This document shows, piece after piece, positions 15,363 to 22,023 of a stretch of DNA of 22,811 nucleotides. Every line of letters starts with the position of its first letter. The stretch's first letter is position 1. This DNA comes from Chlamydiales bacterium. Lineage in GTDB: Bacteria > Chlamydiota > Chlamydiia > Chlamydiales > JACKPQ01. A program made the position numbers and the translations under genes. Where the stretch lies: assembly GCA_024233435.1 (NCBI GenBank), contig JACKPQ010000006.1, positions 1 through 22,811 on the forward strand. Reading direction: 5' to 3'. Under the pieces are notes generated by a model. It searched no databases. It worked only from the letters and a program-made list of their open reading frames with translations, and was not told the origin of the DNA.

Positions 15363-15415
15363 AGCATACAGAAAATCAGAAATTGCTTGCAAGTAATCGA
15401 AAATTGACATATGCT
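15363..15415. promoter_or_regulatory. Mirror-symmetric divergent promoters of miaB and rplM
   Basis: A central self-complementary TTGCAA (15387-15392) can act as -35 in both directions. Rightward it is 17 bp from TATGCT (15410-15415), toward rplM. Leftward it is 18 bp from TATGCT (minus strand, 15368-15363), toward miaB. Each hexamer matches consensus at 4 of 6. The centre lies in a 16-bp imperfect palindrome, ATTGCTTGCAAGTAAT (15382-15397). A separate TTGACA at 15404-15409 has no matching -10 at proper spacing. Confidence 0.45.
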
Positions 15416-15440
15416 GGATCTTTAAAACAAAGGCTACGTA

Positions 15441-15884
15441 ATGAACAAGAAAGACAACCAAACTGTTAATCTCACAAAAGAGCAAGCTCAGGCAGAGACC
15501 GTCTGGTACTCAATTGACGCTACAGGCAAGACATTGGGAAGGCTATCAACTGAGGTCGCAACGATCCTATGTGGTAAGCACAAGGTTAGCTATACGCCTA
15601 ACGTCGATAGTGGCGATGGAGTGATTATCCTCAATGCAGGAAAAGTAAAAGTGACAGGCACTAAAGAAGCTAATAAAGTCTACCACTACTACACAGGTAG
15701 TATGGGTGGTCTGCGAGAGGTGCCTTACCGCACAATGCTAGCTCGCAAACCCGATTACATCATCCGCCATGCTGTAGAAGGCATGTTACCAAAGAATAAA
15801 CTTGGTAAAAAAATGGCTAAAAAACTTCGCATCTACGCAGGCGCAAGCCACGATATGGGTGCACAACAACCGATTGGAATTTAA
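15441..15884 (+). CDS. rplM: 50S ribosomal protein L13
   Basis: An early-assembling 50S protein contacting 23S rRNA. The 147-aa product has the family's WYSIDATGKTLGRLSTEVATIL opening (from about residue 22), the mid-region YTPNVDSGDGVIILNA and the C-terminal MLPKNKLGKKMAKKLRIYAG signature. It has a slightly long, polar N-terminal extension (KKDNQTVNLTKEQAQAE). An AAAGG (15429-15433 area) precedes the ATG. rpsI follows after 5 nt, the usual L13-S9 operon, which is also present in Chlamydia. Confidence 0.97.
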   Translation: MNKKDNQTVNLTKEQAQAETVWYSIDATGKTLGRLSTEVATILCGKHKVSYTPNVDSGDGVIILNAGKVKVTGTKEANKVYHYYTGSMGGLREVPYRTMLARKPDYIIRHAVEGMLPKNKLGKKMAKKLRIYAGASHDMGAQQPIGI

Positions 15885-15889
15885 GCACA

Positions 15890-16291
15890 ATGTCAAAGAA
15901 AGCAATACATGAACACCTAGGTGTTGGTCGCCGCAAGACAGCCGTTTCCTCAGTCCGTTTACGCAAAGGAACAGGGAAAATTGACGTGAATCACCGCGCA
16001 TTTGAAGAGTATTTTGTTACTCCAGAGCAGCGTCAAGATATCATCGCACCTTTTCATATCCTATCATTAAAAGATCAATACGATGTTATTGTTCGAGTCA
16101 AAGGTGGTGGTATTGAAGCTCAGAGTGAAGCAACACGTTTAGGTATTGCACGCGCGCTTGTTACTGAAGATGAAGAAAGACGTGCGCATCTCAAGGCAGA
16201 AGGTTTTCTCACACGCGATCCTCGTAAGAAAGAGCGTAAGAAATACGGTCAGCCTGGTGCTCGTAAGCGCTTCCAGTTCTCGAAACGTTAA
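15890..16291 (+). CDS. rpsI: 30S ribosomal protein S9
   Basis: A 30S head protein whose C-terminal tail reaches the P-site tRNA. The 133-aa sequence has the family motifs GVGRRKTAVSSVRLRKGTGK, VRVKGGGIEAQSEATRLGIARAL and the terminal KKYGQPGARKRFQFSKR with the expected final SKR. It starts 5 nt after rplM with no clear Shine-Dalgarno sequence of its own, so translation is likely coupled to rplM. No terminator was found within about 60 nt downstream. Confidence 0.97.
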   Translation: MSKKAIHEHLGVGRRKTAVSSVRLRKGTGKIDVNHRAFEEYFVTPEQRQDIIAPFHILSLKDQYDVIVRVKGGGIEAQSEATRLGIARALVTEDEERRAHLKAEGFLTRDPRKKERKKYGQPGARKRFQFSKR

Positions 16292-16605
16292 TCTTTCGTA
16301 TTATATTTGGCGCCGCCGAAAATCCGATTTTTGAGGTCCATTCGGTATAGAGTTCACTTAGGTATATACCCTAAGAAACCTGATACGACTACCGCCCCAA
16401 AGGTCTATTTTCGGTTTTTCTAAAGAATATTGTGAACAATCTCTAAGGCAAGAAGGAAATCAACTTGATTCAAGCCATTACCTGCATTAGAATGTGATTT
16501 CGAAGATGGGTGAGGGCGCATGAAAGCCGGGCTAATAGCAGTTGTGTTCAGTGCGCAATTGCGCTTTCCAAGGTTTGTTCTCAACCACCAAAACTCATTC
16601 GATTT
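16292..16605. other. Intergenic region after rpsI with several palindromes
   Basis: No gene is convincing in this 314-bp gap. It holds several self-complementary elements. CTTAGG (16357-16362) and CCTAAG (16370-16375) form a hairpin with a 7-nt loop. CCGAAAAT (16316-16323) is repeated inverted at 16407-16414. ATTGTGAACAAT (16429-16440) is near-palindromic, and GCGCAATTGCGC (16553-16564) is a perfect 12-bp palindrome. Short open stretches exist in several frames but are broken by stops, which is compatible with a decayed gene or element that I cannot identify. Confidence 0.5.
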
Positions 16606-17484
16606 CTATTTAGGGTTCTCTGAGAAGGCTTGAAGGTAGAGATCTCCTGTAATATCAAGGAGTTTTTTTGATACATCAATCGTCGCATCTTCGCTGGTTT
16701 GATATCTTAGCTTTGGATGAGGATCTTGCATGATATTGAAGAGAAATTCTGCAATTTCTTGTGGTGATTGGCTTGGAGTTAAATTTTCTGGATGAGCTGA
16801 ACGCTCCGTAAGAGAGTTTTTAATTGTATCTACAACTGTTTGATAAGGGTTATTTGGGATTTCTTTAGTTCCCATTAAAATAGAGAAGCGAGTTGTGAGA
16901 AGACCAGGCTGAACGATAGATACAGAGATGTTGAACGGCTGAATTTCAATACAAAGGGATTCGGAAAAGGATTCTAATGCTGCTTTGCTAGCCGCGTACA
17001 TGCCACCAAAAGGGGGTGTGTTTACAGCATTCGTTGAGCTAATGTTGATAATATGACCTGATTTACGATTCCGCATGCTGGGAAGAACAGCTTGGATGAA
17101 TCGAATTGGAGCGAAAAAATTAATCTCCATTTGATTTTTCATTTCTTGATTAGTGATTAATTCTGTGGGCCCTACAACGGCATAGCCAGCATTGTTTATG
17201 AGGACATCTATATGGCCTTCCCGTTCAAGGATCGTTTGAACAGCAGCTTGTATTGACTTTTCATCCATTAAGTCTACGGGAATAAAATGGAGGTTTTTAG
17301 CACAAACAGATGTTTTATTTGTATGACTGGTAGTGCCATATACAGTGAGTCCTTGTCCAGCAAAGTATTTCGCACTTGCTAAGCCAACTCCTCTAGAAGC
17401 CCCTGTAATGACAACTACCCGGCTTTGTACAGCTAATGCTTGGCAAACTTGAAATAAAAATACCAATAGAAAAAAACATCTCAT
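16606..17484 (-). CDS. Short-chain dehydrogenase/reductase with a signal peptide or membrane anchor
   Basis: A classical SDR of 292 aa with all catalytic elements: cofactor motif TGASRGVG (27-34), NNAG (97-100), serine of NISS (S149/S150), and YAASK (Y163, K167), followed by VQPG. The substrate is unknown; retinol/steroid-type SDRs have a similar layout. The unusual part is the N-terminus, MRCFFLLVFLFQVCQALA, a hydrophobic stretch ending in an ALA site just before the Rossmann strand SRVVVITG. The ATG at 17484 is preferred over an upstream in-frame start at 17517 because AAGGAG (17496-17491) lies 6 nt before it. That start leaves the signal as the true N-terminus. The gene stands alone between palindromic spacers and is a transfer candidate. 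Confidence 0.88.
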   Translation of the reverse strand: MRCFFLLVFLFQVCQALAVQSRVVVITGASRGVGLASAKYFAGQGLTVYGTTSHTNKTSVCAKNLHFIPVDLMDEKSIQAAVQTILEREGHIDVLINNAGYAVVGPTELITNQEMKNQMEINFFAPIRFIQAVLPSMRNRKSGHIINISSTNAVNTPPFGGMYAASKAALESFSESLCIEIQPFNISVSIVQPGLLTTRFSILMGTKEIPNNPYQTVVDTIKNSLTERSAHPENLTPSQSPQEIAEFLFNIMQDPHPKLRYQTSEDATIDVSKKLLDITGDLYLQAFSENPK

Positions 17485-17650
17485 AGAAGACTCCTTGCTA
17501 AAGGAAGAGGGTAGCATATCGATAGTTATTGCAAAATGAATTTTCTAAAACACCCTCACTTCCATGGTAAATCCGTTGGCGGTTGATCCAAAACTCGCGT
17601 TAAATAGGGAATTATTTTAGTATTTCAAGTTTTAGAGGTAATCAGTTGAA

Positions 17651-18073
17651 ATGGCGTTAATTAAGGCGACTATCTTTTTTGAAAAGAAATTTTGGGTGGG
17701 ATTGTTTGAAAGGACAGATAAAGAAGGGTATGCAGCAGCAAGGCATATCTTTGGAAAAGAGCCATCTGATCAGGAGGTCTATGACTTTATTCTGAATCAA
17801 TTTCACAAATTAAAATTTGGAGAGGCAAAGGAAATTAGTATTCAAATCCAGCGCATGAATCCCAAAAGGGTGCAAAGGGAAGTGCGTCGCGAAATGGAAA
17901 GAGTCAAGGCTTCAACAAAATCTTCGACCCTGGCTCAAGACTATATGCGCGAAGAGATAGAAAAAAAGAAGAAGGAAAAGAAAAGCATAAGTAGCGCTCA
18001 AAAACAGGCTTGGAAAGAGGCTCAATTTTCCCTCAAGCAAAGCAAGAAGAAGGCAAAGCACAGAGGGCATTAG
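17651..18073 (+). CDS. yjdF: YjdF family RNA-binding protein (DUF2992)
   Basis: A 140-aa protein matching the YjdF family by its N-terminal half: a beta strand followed by FWVGLFERTDKEGYAAARHIFGKEPSDQEVYDFIL (about residues 14-48). The C-terminal half (70-140) is very basic and helical (REVRREMERVKAS, EKKKKEKKS), fitting nucleic-acid binding. In Firmicutes, yjdF is often controlled by a riboswitch that senses azaaromatic compounds. I could not recognise that RNA in the 130 nt upstream here. The ribosome site is AGAGG (17634-17638), 12 nt before the ATG, slightly long. It is rare in chlamydiae as far as I know, so horizontal gain is likely. Its stop overlaps the convergent ATPase stop by 4 nt. 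Confidence 0.82.
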   Translation: MALIKATIFFEKKFWVGLFERTDKEGYAAARHIFGKEPSDQEVYDFILNQFHKLKFGEAKEISIQIQRMNPKRVQREVRREMERVKASTKSSTLAQDYMREEIEKKKKEKKSISSAQKQAWKEAQFSLKQSKKKAKHRGH

Positions 18074-20523
18074 CGTAGAGGATCTTCGCAGCCAGATTGC
18101 GTTTTAAGCTTGGTAGGATCGAAAATGCGATATGCAAGCAGCTTAATGCGGTCATTTAAAAGAAACCAGACAATTGCATAGGCCCACACAAAACCAGCCC
18201 ACTTCCAGCCAATTGGAAACATAAATAGTCCATAAACAGCAATTAAAGTTGCTACGATTTGCGTGCTAAGCACAGCTCCCCATAATACATTTGCGGGCCG
18301 TATAGACCAGAAAGGACCACGCGTGCGTGTTAAAAAGATTGTGAGGTGTCCAGCAATCGATAATTTTAAATACATCAACGTCTGAATGTGTGTTCGGTCG
18401 AGGTGGAAGATTCGCTCTCCGATAAAAAATAGGGCAAAGGTGGAGATGACACCGACGACTCCTAACACAGTAGAAATCCCCAGCACCATGCGCATGTTCC
18501 ACCCCTCAGGTTGGTTCTTATAGTTGACGTTGTCATAGGCAATGGATAAAATCGCTCCATCATTAAGCAACGCTAGCATTACAATCATCACTGCCGTCAG
18601 TGGGTAGAAATTAAAAGTCAGAATGGCCAGCGTCATAAAGAACAGCACACGCAGCGTCTCAGCGATTCGATAGATTGCGTAGCTATTCATCCGCTGGAAG
18701 ATTTTTCGACTTTCCTTGACAGCATCAAGGATTACAGAAAGACCTGGAGTTAGCAGCACGATGGCTGCAGCTGCGCGCGCAGCATCTGTTGCGCTTGAAA
18801 CAGCGATTCCACAGTCAGCTTTTTTCAATGCGGGAGCGTCATTAACACCATCGCCTGTCATGCCAACAATATGGCCGTGCTTTTGCAAGGCATCTACAAT
18901 GTGGAATTTATGTTCGGGAAATACTTGAGCAAAGCCATCAGCTTTCTCGATTGACTGGGCAACTTGAGCTGTTTCTTGCTTCTTGACATCCCCAAGACCG
19001 CTAGCATCAAATATACTTGTGCCCATGCCTAATTTTTTGGCAGTCTCTTTGGCGATAGCAAGTTGGTCACCTGTGACCATCTTGACTTTCATTCCCATTT
19101 TTCCTGCAGCCTCAATCGTGGCTTGGGCATCTTCTCTTGGTGGGTCGAATAGGGGTAATACGCCGAGAAACTGCCAATTTCCCTCCTCATTGGACTGGGC
19201 CACTCCGAGCGATCGAAATCCACGCGCTGCGAATGCATCAACAGCTTTTTCCACCTCTGCCTTTACTTGGTCCGCATTAGCTGATAAGGCCAAAATCACT
19301 TGAGGAGCTCCCTTTGTTACATTAAATACATTCCCATCTTGGCCTTTAATAGTGGCCTCAGTCCGTTTATGAACAGCGTCAAACGGCTGAAAATGGAGCA
19401 TCTGATATCCCTTGAGTGCATCTTTATCTTTCAGACCGCCCAAAACAGCAAGATCAATGGTGTCGTTATTTTCTGCGCGAGATGCAAGGGAGGCGCAAAG
19501 AATCACTTGCTCGATGGGGGTATTATTTACGCTGAACGGATCTCCGAGCGTTAACTTGTTTTGAGTCAAAGTCCCGGTCTTGTCTGCACACAGGATATCA
19601 ACGCCTGCCAATTCTTCAATCGCTGTCAGCCGGCTTACAATCGCCTGCTTCTTTGCTAGCAAGCGAGCCCCGACGGCCATTGTTACTGACAATACCGCTG
19701 GCATGGCTACTGGGATAGAGGCGATGGTCAGCACCAAGGCAAACTGCAAAGTCGTAAGAATTGGATCACCCCGTATGATTGCAGTCATTATGATTCCTGC
19801 AACTAACACTCCTGCAAGCACGATCAAATAATTGCCGATCTTTAAGACCGCTTTTTGAAAATGGCTAACCGTGTGAGACTCTTCCACCAGTTGTGCTGTC
19901 TTGCCAAAGTAGGTATTCATTCCAGTTCCATAGACCAGTGCCTCGATTTCACCCTGCCTGACAATGGATCCTGAAAACACCGGATCGCCAGACTTGCGTA
20001 TGACAGGCAGCGACTCTCCGGTCAGGGCAGATTGGTCCACTTCTAAAGGATCCCCATCCATTAGTCTTGCATCTGCAGGTACAATATCGCCTGAGCGTAA
20101 TCGGATAACATCTCCTGGGACCAACTCACGTGCTGCTGGAGTGATCCACTTGCCATCGCGTTTTACCCGAGCCTTGACAGCTAGGCGAGCTTTTAGGGCA
20201 GCAATAGCGTTAGCAGCTTTGTGCTCTTCCCAGAACCCAATGACAGCATTGACAAGAAGTAACAGAAAAATAATGCAAAAGTCTGGCCAGCGGCGAATCG
20301 CACCTGATAGGACCACCGCAATTTCAATCATCCACGGAATAGGTCCCCAAAAATAGCTCAAGAGCTTAACGAAAAGATTCGTTTCCTTTTCTTTCATCTC
20401 GTTAGGTCCATATTGAGTCAGCCGCTTTGCTGCCTCCGACTCGCTAAGGCCATCCGGTGAAAAGTTTAGCTTTTTCTTTACCTCTTCTAAAGGTAGAGCT
20501 TTTAGATTTTCGCCTGCGTCCAT
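18070..20523 (-). CDS. Plasma-membrane type H+-exporting P-type ATPase (type IIIA, PMA1-like)
   Basis: A proton pump of the PMA1/archaeal-plant type, in the inner membrane. It has 817 aa from the ATG at 20523. An N-terminal cation-ATPase domain (GLSESEAAKRLTQYGPNEM) precedes helices M1-M2. The actuator loop has TGES (168-171). The phosphorylated aspartate is D314 in DKTGTLT. The hinge GDGVND lies at 557-562. The M5-M6 segment ALLNDGAILSIAYD is characteristic of the type IIIA proton pumps and has the conserved acidic residue. AGGTGA (20539-20534) is the ribosome site; GTG codons at 20529 and 20532 are possible alternative starts. In an intracellular bacterium it could export protons or help with acid exposure. 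The convergent neighbour is yjdF, with a 4-nt stop overlap. Confidence 0.93.
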   Translation of the reverse strand: MDAGENLKALPLEEVKKKLNFSPDGLSESEAAKRLTQYGPNEMKEKETNLFVKLLSYFWGPIPWMIEIAVVLSGAIRRWPDFCIIFLLLLVNAVIGFWEEHKAANAIAALKARLAVKARVKRDGKWITPAARELVPGDVIRLRSGDIVPADARLMDGDPLEVDQSALTGESLPVIRKSGDPVFSGSIVRQGEIEALVYGTGMNTYFGKTAQLVEESHTVSHFQKAVLKIGNYLIVLAGVLVAGIIMTAIIRGDPILTTLQFALVLTIASIPVAMPAVLSVTMAVGARLLAKKQAIVSRLTAIEELAGVDILCADKTGTLTQNKLTLGDPFSVNNTPIEQVILCASLASRAENNDTIDLAVLGGLKDKDALKGYQMLHFQPFDAVHKRTEATIKGQDGNVFNVTKGAPQVILALSANADQVKAEVEKAVDAFAARGFRSLGVAQSNEEGNWQFLGVLPLFDPPREDAQATIEAAGKMGMKVKMVTGDQLAIAKETAKKLGMGTSIFDASGLGDVKKQETAQVAQSIEKADGFAQVFPEHKFHIVDALQKHGHIVGMTGDGVNDAPALKKADCGIAVSSATDAARAAAAIVLLTPGLSVILDAVKESRKIFQRMNSYAIYRIAETLRVLFFMTLAILTFNFYPLTAVMIVMLALLNDGAILSIAYDNVNYKNQPEGWNMRMVLGISTVLGVVGVISTFALFFIGERIFHLDRTHIQTLMYLKLSIAGHLTIFLTRTRGPFWSIRPANVLWGAVLSTQIVATLIAVYGLFMFPIGWKWAGFVWAYAIVWFLLNDRIKLLAYRIFDPTKLKTQSGCEDPLR

Positions 20524-20534
20524 TTTCACCACAT

Positions 20535-20559
20535 CACCTATTGCAGGTGCGTATTTATA
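20535..20559 (-). promoter_or_regulatory. ATPase 5' region: -10-like box and hairpin over the ribosome site
   Basis: On the minus strand TATAAA (20559-20554) may be the -10 of the ATPase gene; no good -35 was found. Between it and the ATG, CACCT (20549-20545) can pair with AGGTG (20539-20535) around a 5-nt loop. AGGTG is the probable Shine-Dalgarno sequence, so the hairpin could mask it. With a start near 20547 the 5' arm would be cut, so the two ideas compete. Confidence 0.3.
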
Positions 20560-20708
20560 ACCATGTATCTAAGGGCTATTCGAATTTAACTCAAAAATTA
20601 TCTTTTGCCCTAGAAAAGGGTAATGCTCCCTTCATTTTTGTATCTAACAACTTGAATAAAAGATCAATAAGAAAGCCTGATCAAATATGCTACCTTATAT
20701 TTTATAGC

Positions 20709-20804
20709 TGACTATTCTGCAAGCAAATGCGGAAAAGTCTTGACTATTCTGCAAGCAAATGCGGAAAAGTCTTGACTATTCTGCAAACCTGTGCAGAATA
20801 GTCA
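20709..20804. repeat. Three tandem 32-bp repeats; the third is a perfect palindrome
   Basis: Units lie at 20709-20740, 20741-20772 and 20773-20804, head to tail with no spacers. Units 1 and 2 are identical (TGACTATTCTGCA, AGCAAA, then TGCGGAAAAGTCT). Unit 3 keeps the first 13-14 bases but ends TGCAGAATAGTCA, making perfect 13-bp inverted arms around AACCTG. Units 1 and 2 can form the same hairpin only with mismatches. Each junction supplies a TTGACT hexamer. The array ends 3 nt before the ATG of the truncated ATPase gene. Confidence 0.95.
20772..20799 (+). promoter_or_regulatory. Promoter-like elements inside repeat unit 3
   Basis: TTGACT (20772-20777; 5 of 6) and CAGAAT (20794-20799; 4 of 6) are spaced by 16 bp. 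The -10 ends 8 nt before the ATG at 20808. If active, the palindrome would overlap the whole promoter. Assigned by eye. Confidence 0.3.
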
Positions 20805-20807
20805 ATT

Positions 20808-21500
20808 ATGGAAAGAGGGGGTTTCCCCGAGCCCTTTTTGAGTCAAAATCTAGTAGATTCAAAACGTTGGCGTTTGCAATATATCGATAGCTTGCTGCGC
20901 GTGGACGTGCTCGATTTTGAAAATATCCAAAATATCAAGGCAATTCGACTTATTTTTGATTTGCTAAGAAGAAAAGTGGGATCTCCTATTTCATATCAAT
21001 CAATTGCTGAAGACGTTGGTGTTTCTCCAAATACCGTAAAAAAGTACATCCAAATTTTAGAGGCGTTATACGTTGTCTTCCGCATTACGCCCTACTCAAA
21101 AAATATAGCCCGCAGTTTACTTAAGGAGCCGAAAATCTACTTTTTTGATACCGGATTGGTTCAAGGAGATCAAGGCGTTGTTTTTGAAAACTTTGTCGCT
21201 CTTTGCTTACTAAAGCATGTTCATGCAAAGATTGATTACCAGGCTGAGCAATACAACTTACACTATTTGCACACAAAAGAAAGGCAAGAAGTCGATTTTG
21301 CCTTAACAAAGGATGGTCATATCGAAAAGATGGTGGAGGCAACGTTGACAAACCATTCAATTGACACTTCATTACGATATTTTCATCAAAAATATGGGCA
21401 TCCCGCCATTCAAGTGGTTAAGGACCTACGTATCGAAAGAACGGACAATGGAATAGAAATCGTAAGGGCGGATAATTTTTTGTCTAATTTGGAGCTTTAG
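20808..21500 (+). pseudogene. DUF4143 C-terminal part of an AAA-family ATPase; ATPase half missing
   Basis: A 230-aa frame that begins exactly where the second half of AAA_14/DUF4143 ATPases begins: GGFPEPFLSQN, WRLQYIDSLLRVDV, then a winged-helix segment (YQSIAEDVGVSPNTVKKYIQILEAL, about 64-88). This is followed by VFRITPYSKNI, PKIYFFDTGL and a restriction-nuclease-like core (EVDFALTKDGHIEKMVEATL, about 160-180). Full proteins are about 400 aa with an N-terminal P-loop ATPase. None is present upstream in any frame, and an in-frame TAG lies at 20799-20801 in the palindromic repeat. No Shine-Dalgarno sequence is present. It is most simply a 5'-truncated relic, but the remaining frame is intact and could be expressed from the repeat. 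Related ATPases are often multicopy in amoeba-associated chlamydiae. Confidence 0.8.
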
Positions 21501-21619
21501 AGGCTTTAATAAAAGCTAGAGGGAGCCCTCTGATTAATGCTATCTGATTTTTCTGAATAAAATGGTTGTTTTGGGAAATTCCTGCGCTGCCTGTGCACCA
21601 CGGGTGTCTAAAAGAATAT
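21501..21619. other. Spacer with a short hairpin after the DUF4143 frame
   Basis: A GC-rich hairpin, AGAGGG (21518-21523) and CCCTCT (21526-21531), follows the stop by 17 nt, but there is no U-run after it. Nothing else is recognised in this spacer. Confidence 0.4.
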
Positions 21620-21655
21620 CTGCTATAGACTTATGCACTTATAGCAGCATATAAT
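21620..21655 (+). promoter_or_regulatory. Promoter with an overlapping inverted repeat
   Basis: TATAAT (21650-21655) is a perfect -10, with TAGACT (21626-21631; 4 of 6) 18 bp upstream. An 8-bp inverted repeat, CTGCTATA (21620-21627) and TATAGCAG (21640-21647), overlaps the -35 and the spacer right up to the -10. This is an operator-like layout for a dimeric regulator. The start would be near 21662, 29 nt ahead of the ATG at 21691. Confidence 0.5.
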
Positions 21656-21690
21656 GCTTGTTATGAATGAAATAGAAATAAAGAGTGTTT

Positions 21691-21876
21691 ATGGTAACTA
21701 TGGCTGGAAAAGTGGTTTGGGGTTTTGGGAGTTTTTTAGCAAGTGGATTGATGCTTGCTACAATGACTAATGTAGCAGGGGTGGTAGCGCAGTCTTCTGA
21801 TTTAGATCCTGAGACAAAAGGACCTTTCCATGAGAGGCTCTTTGAAACAGTCTTTGCTCGTACAGTAGTAATGTGA
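21691..21876 (+). CDS. Small putative exported or membrane protein, 61 aa
   Basis: An unrecognised protein. The N-terminal 34 residues are hydrophobic (MAGKVVWGFGSFLASGLMLATMTNVAGVVAQ), with one lysine near the start and an A-x-x-A-like end, resembling a signal peptide. A short hydrophilic remainder follows, SSDLDPETKGPFHERLFETVFAR. ATG 21691 is chosen because AAAGAG (21680-21685) lies 5 nt before it; ATG 21700 is the alternative. A perfect TATAAT promoter precedes it. A 123-aa minus-strand frame over the same bases is less protein-like. The evidence for a real gene is the promoter, ribosome site and signal-like start together; no homologue is known to me. Confidence 0.5.
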   Translation: MVTMAGKVVWGFGSFLASGLMLATMTNVAGVVAQSSDLDPETKGPFHERLFETVFARTVVM

Positions 21877-21961
21877 GTTGCTGTCCCTATTTGGTCTACG
21901 GTTGGTCCATAATATAGAGGTTGCTCAAAACACTTTATTCTGTTACGATTCGAGTCATATA

Positions 21962-21978
21962 AAACCCCTTGGGGGTTT
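21962..21978. terminator. CCCCTTGGGG-type hairpin between two small genes
   Basis: AAACCCC (21962-21968) pairs with GGGGTTT (21972-21978) over a TTG loop. On the plus strand it is followed by A-residues, with three U in the stem. On the minus strand it is followed by TATATGA, with four U ending the stem. It could terminate transcripts in either direction, moderately. It lies 86 nt after the 61-aa frame and 46 nt before the next gene. Confidence 0.5.
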
Positions 21979-22023
21979 AAAAAATTAGAAGTTAAACTTT
22001 GAAAAATCAAGAATGAGGTTCTT

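Noticed and set aside
15404..15409. TTGACA as the rplM -35
   Set aside because: A perfect -35 hexamer, but no -10 match lies 16-18 bp downstream; the TTGCAA/TATGCT pair has correct spacing.
16292..16605. A tRNA or other known RNA gene after rpsI
   Set aside because: No cloverleaf, T-loop GGTTCGA-type sequence or CCA end could be found on either strand.
17518..17650. A yjdF-type riboswitch before yjdF
   Set aside because: I could not identify the expected conserved stem-loops by eye; a covariance search would be needed to decide.
20457..20711. An 84-codon plus-strand frame as the missing ATPase N-terminus
   Set aside because: It shows no P-loop or Walker B motif, is mostly antisense to the proton-ATPase start, and does not join in frame to the DUF4143 part.
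20709..20804. CRISPR array
   Set aside because: The 32-bp units are contiguous with no spacers between them and no cas genes are nearby.
21639..22010. A 123-aa minus-strand frame over the 61-aa plus-strand gene
   Set aside because: It lacks a ribosome site and a protein-like composition, and the promoter and signal-peptide evidence favours the plus strand.
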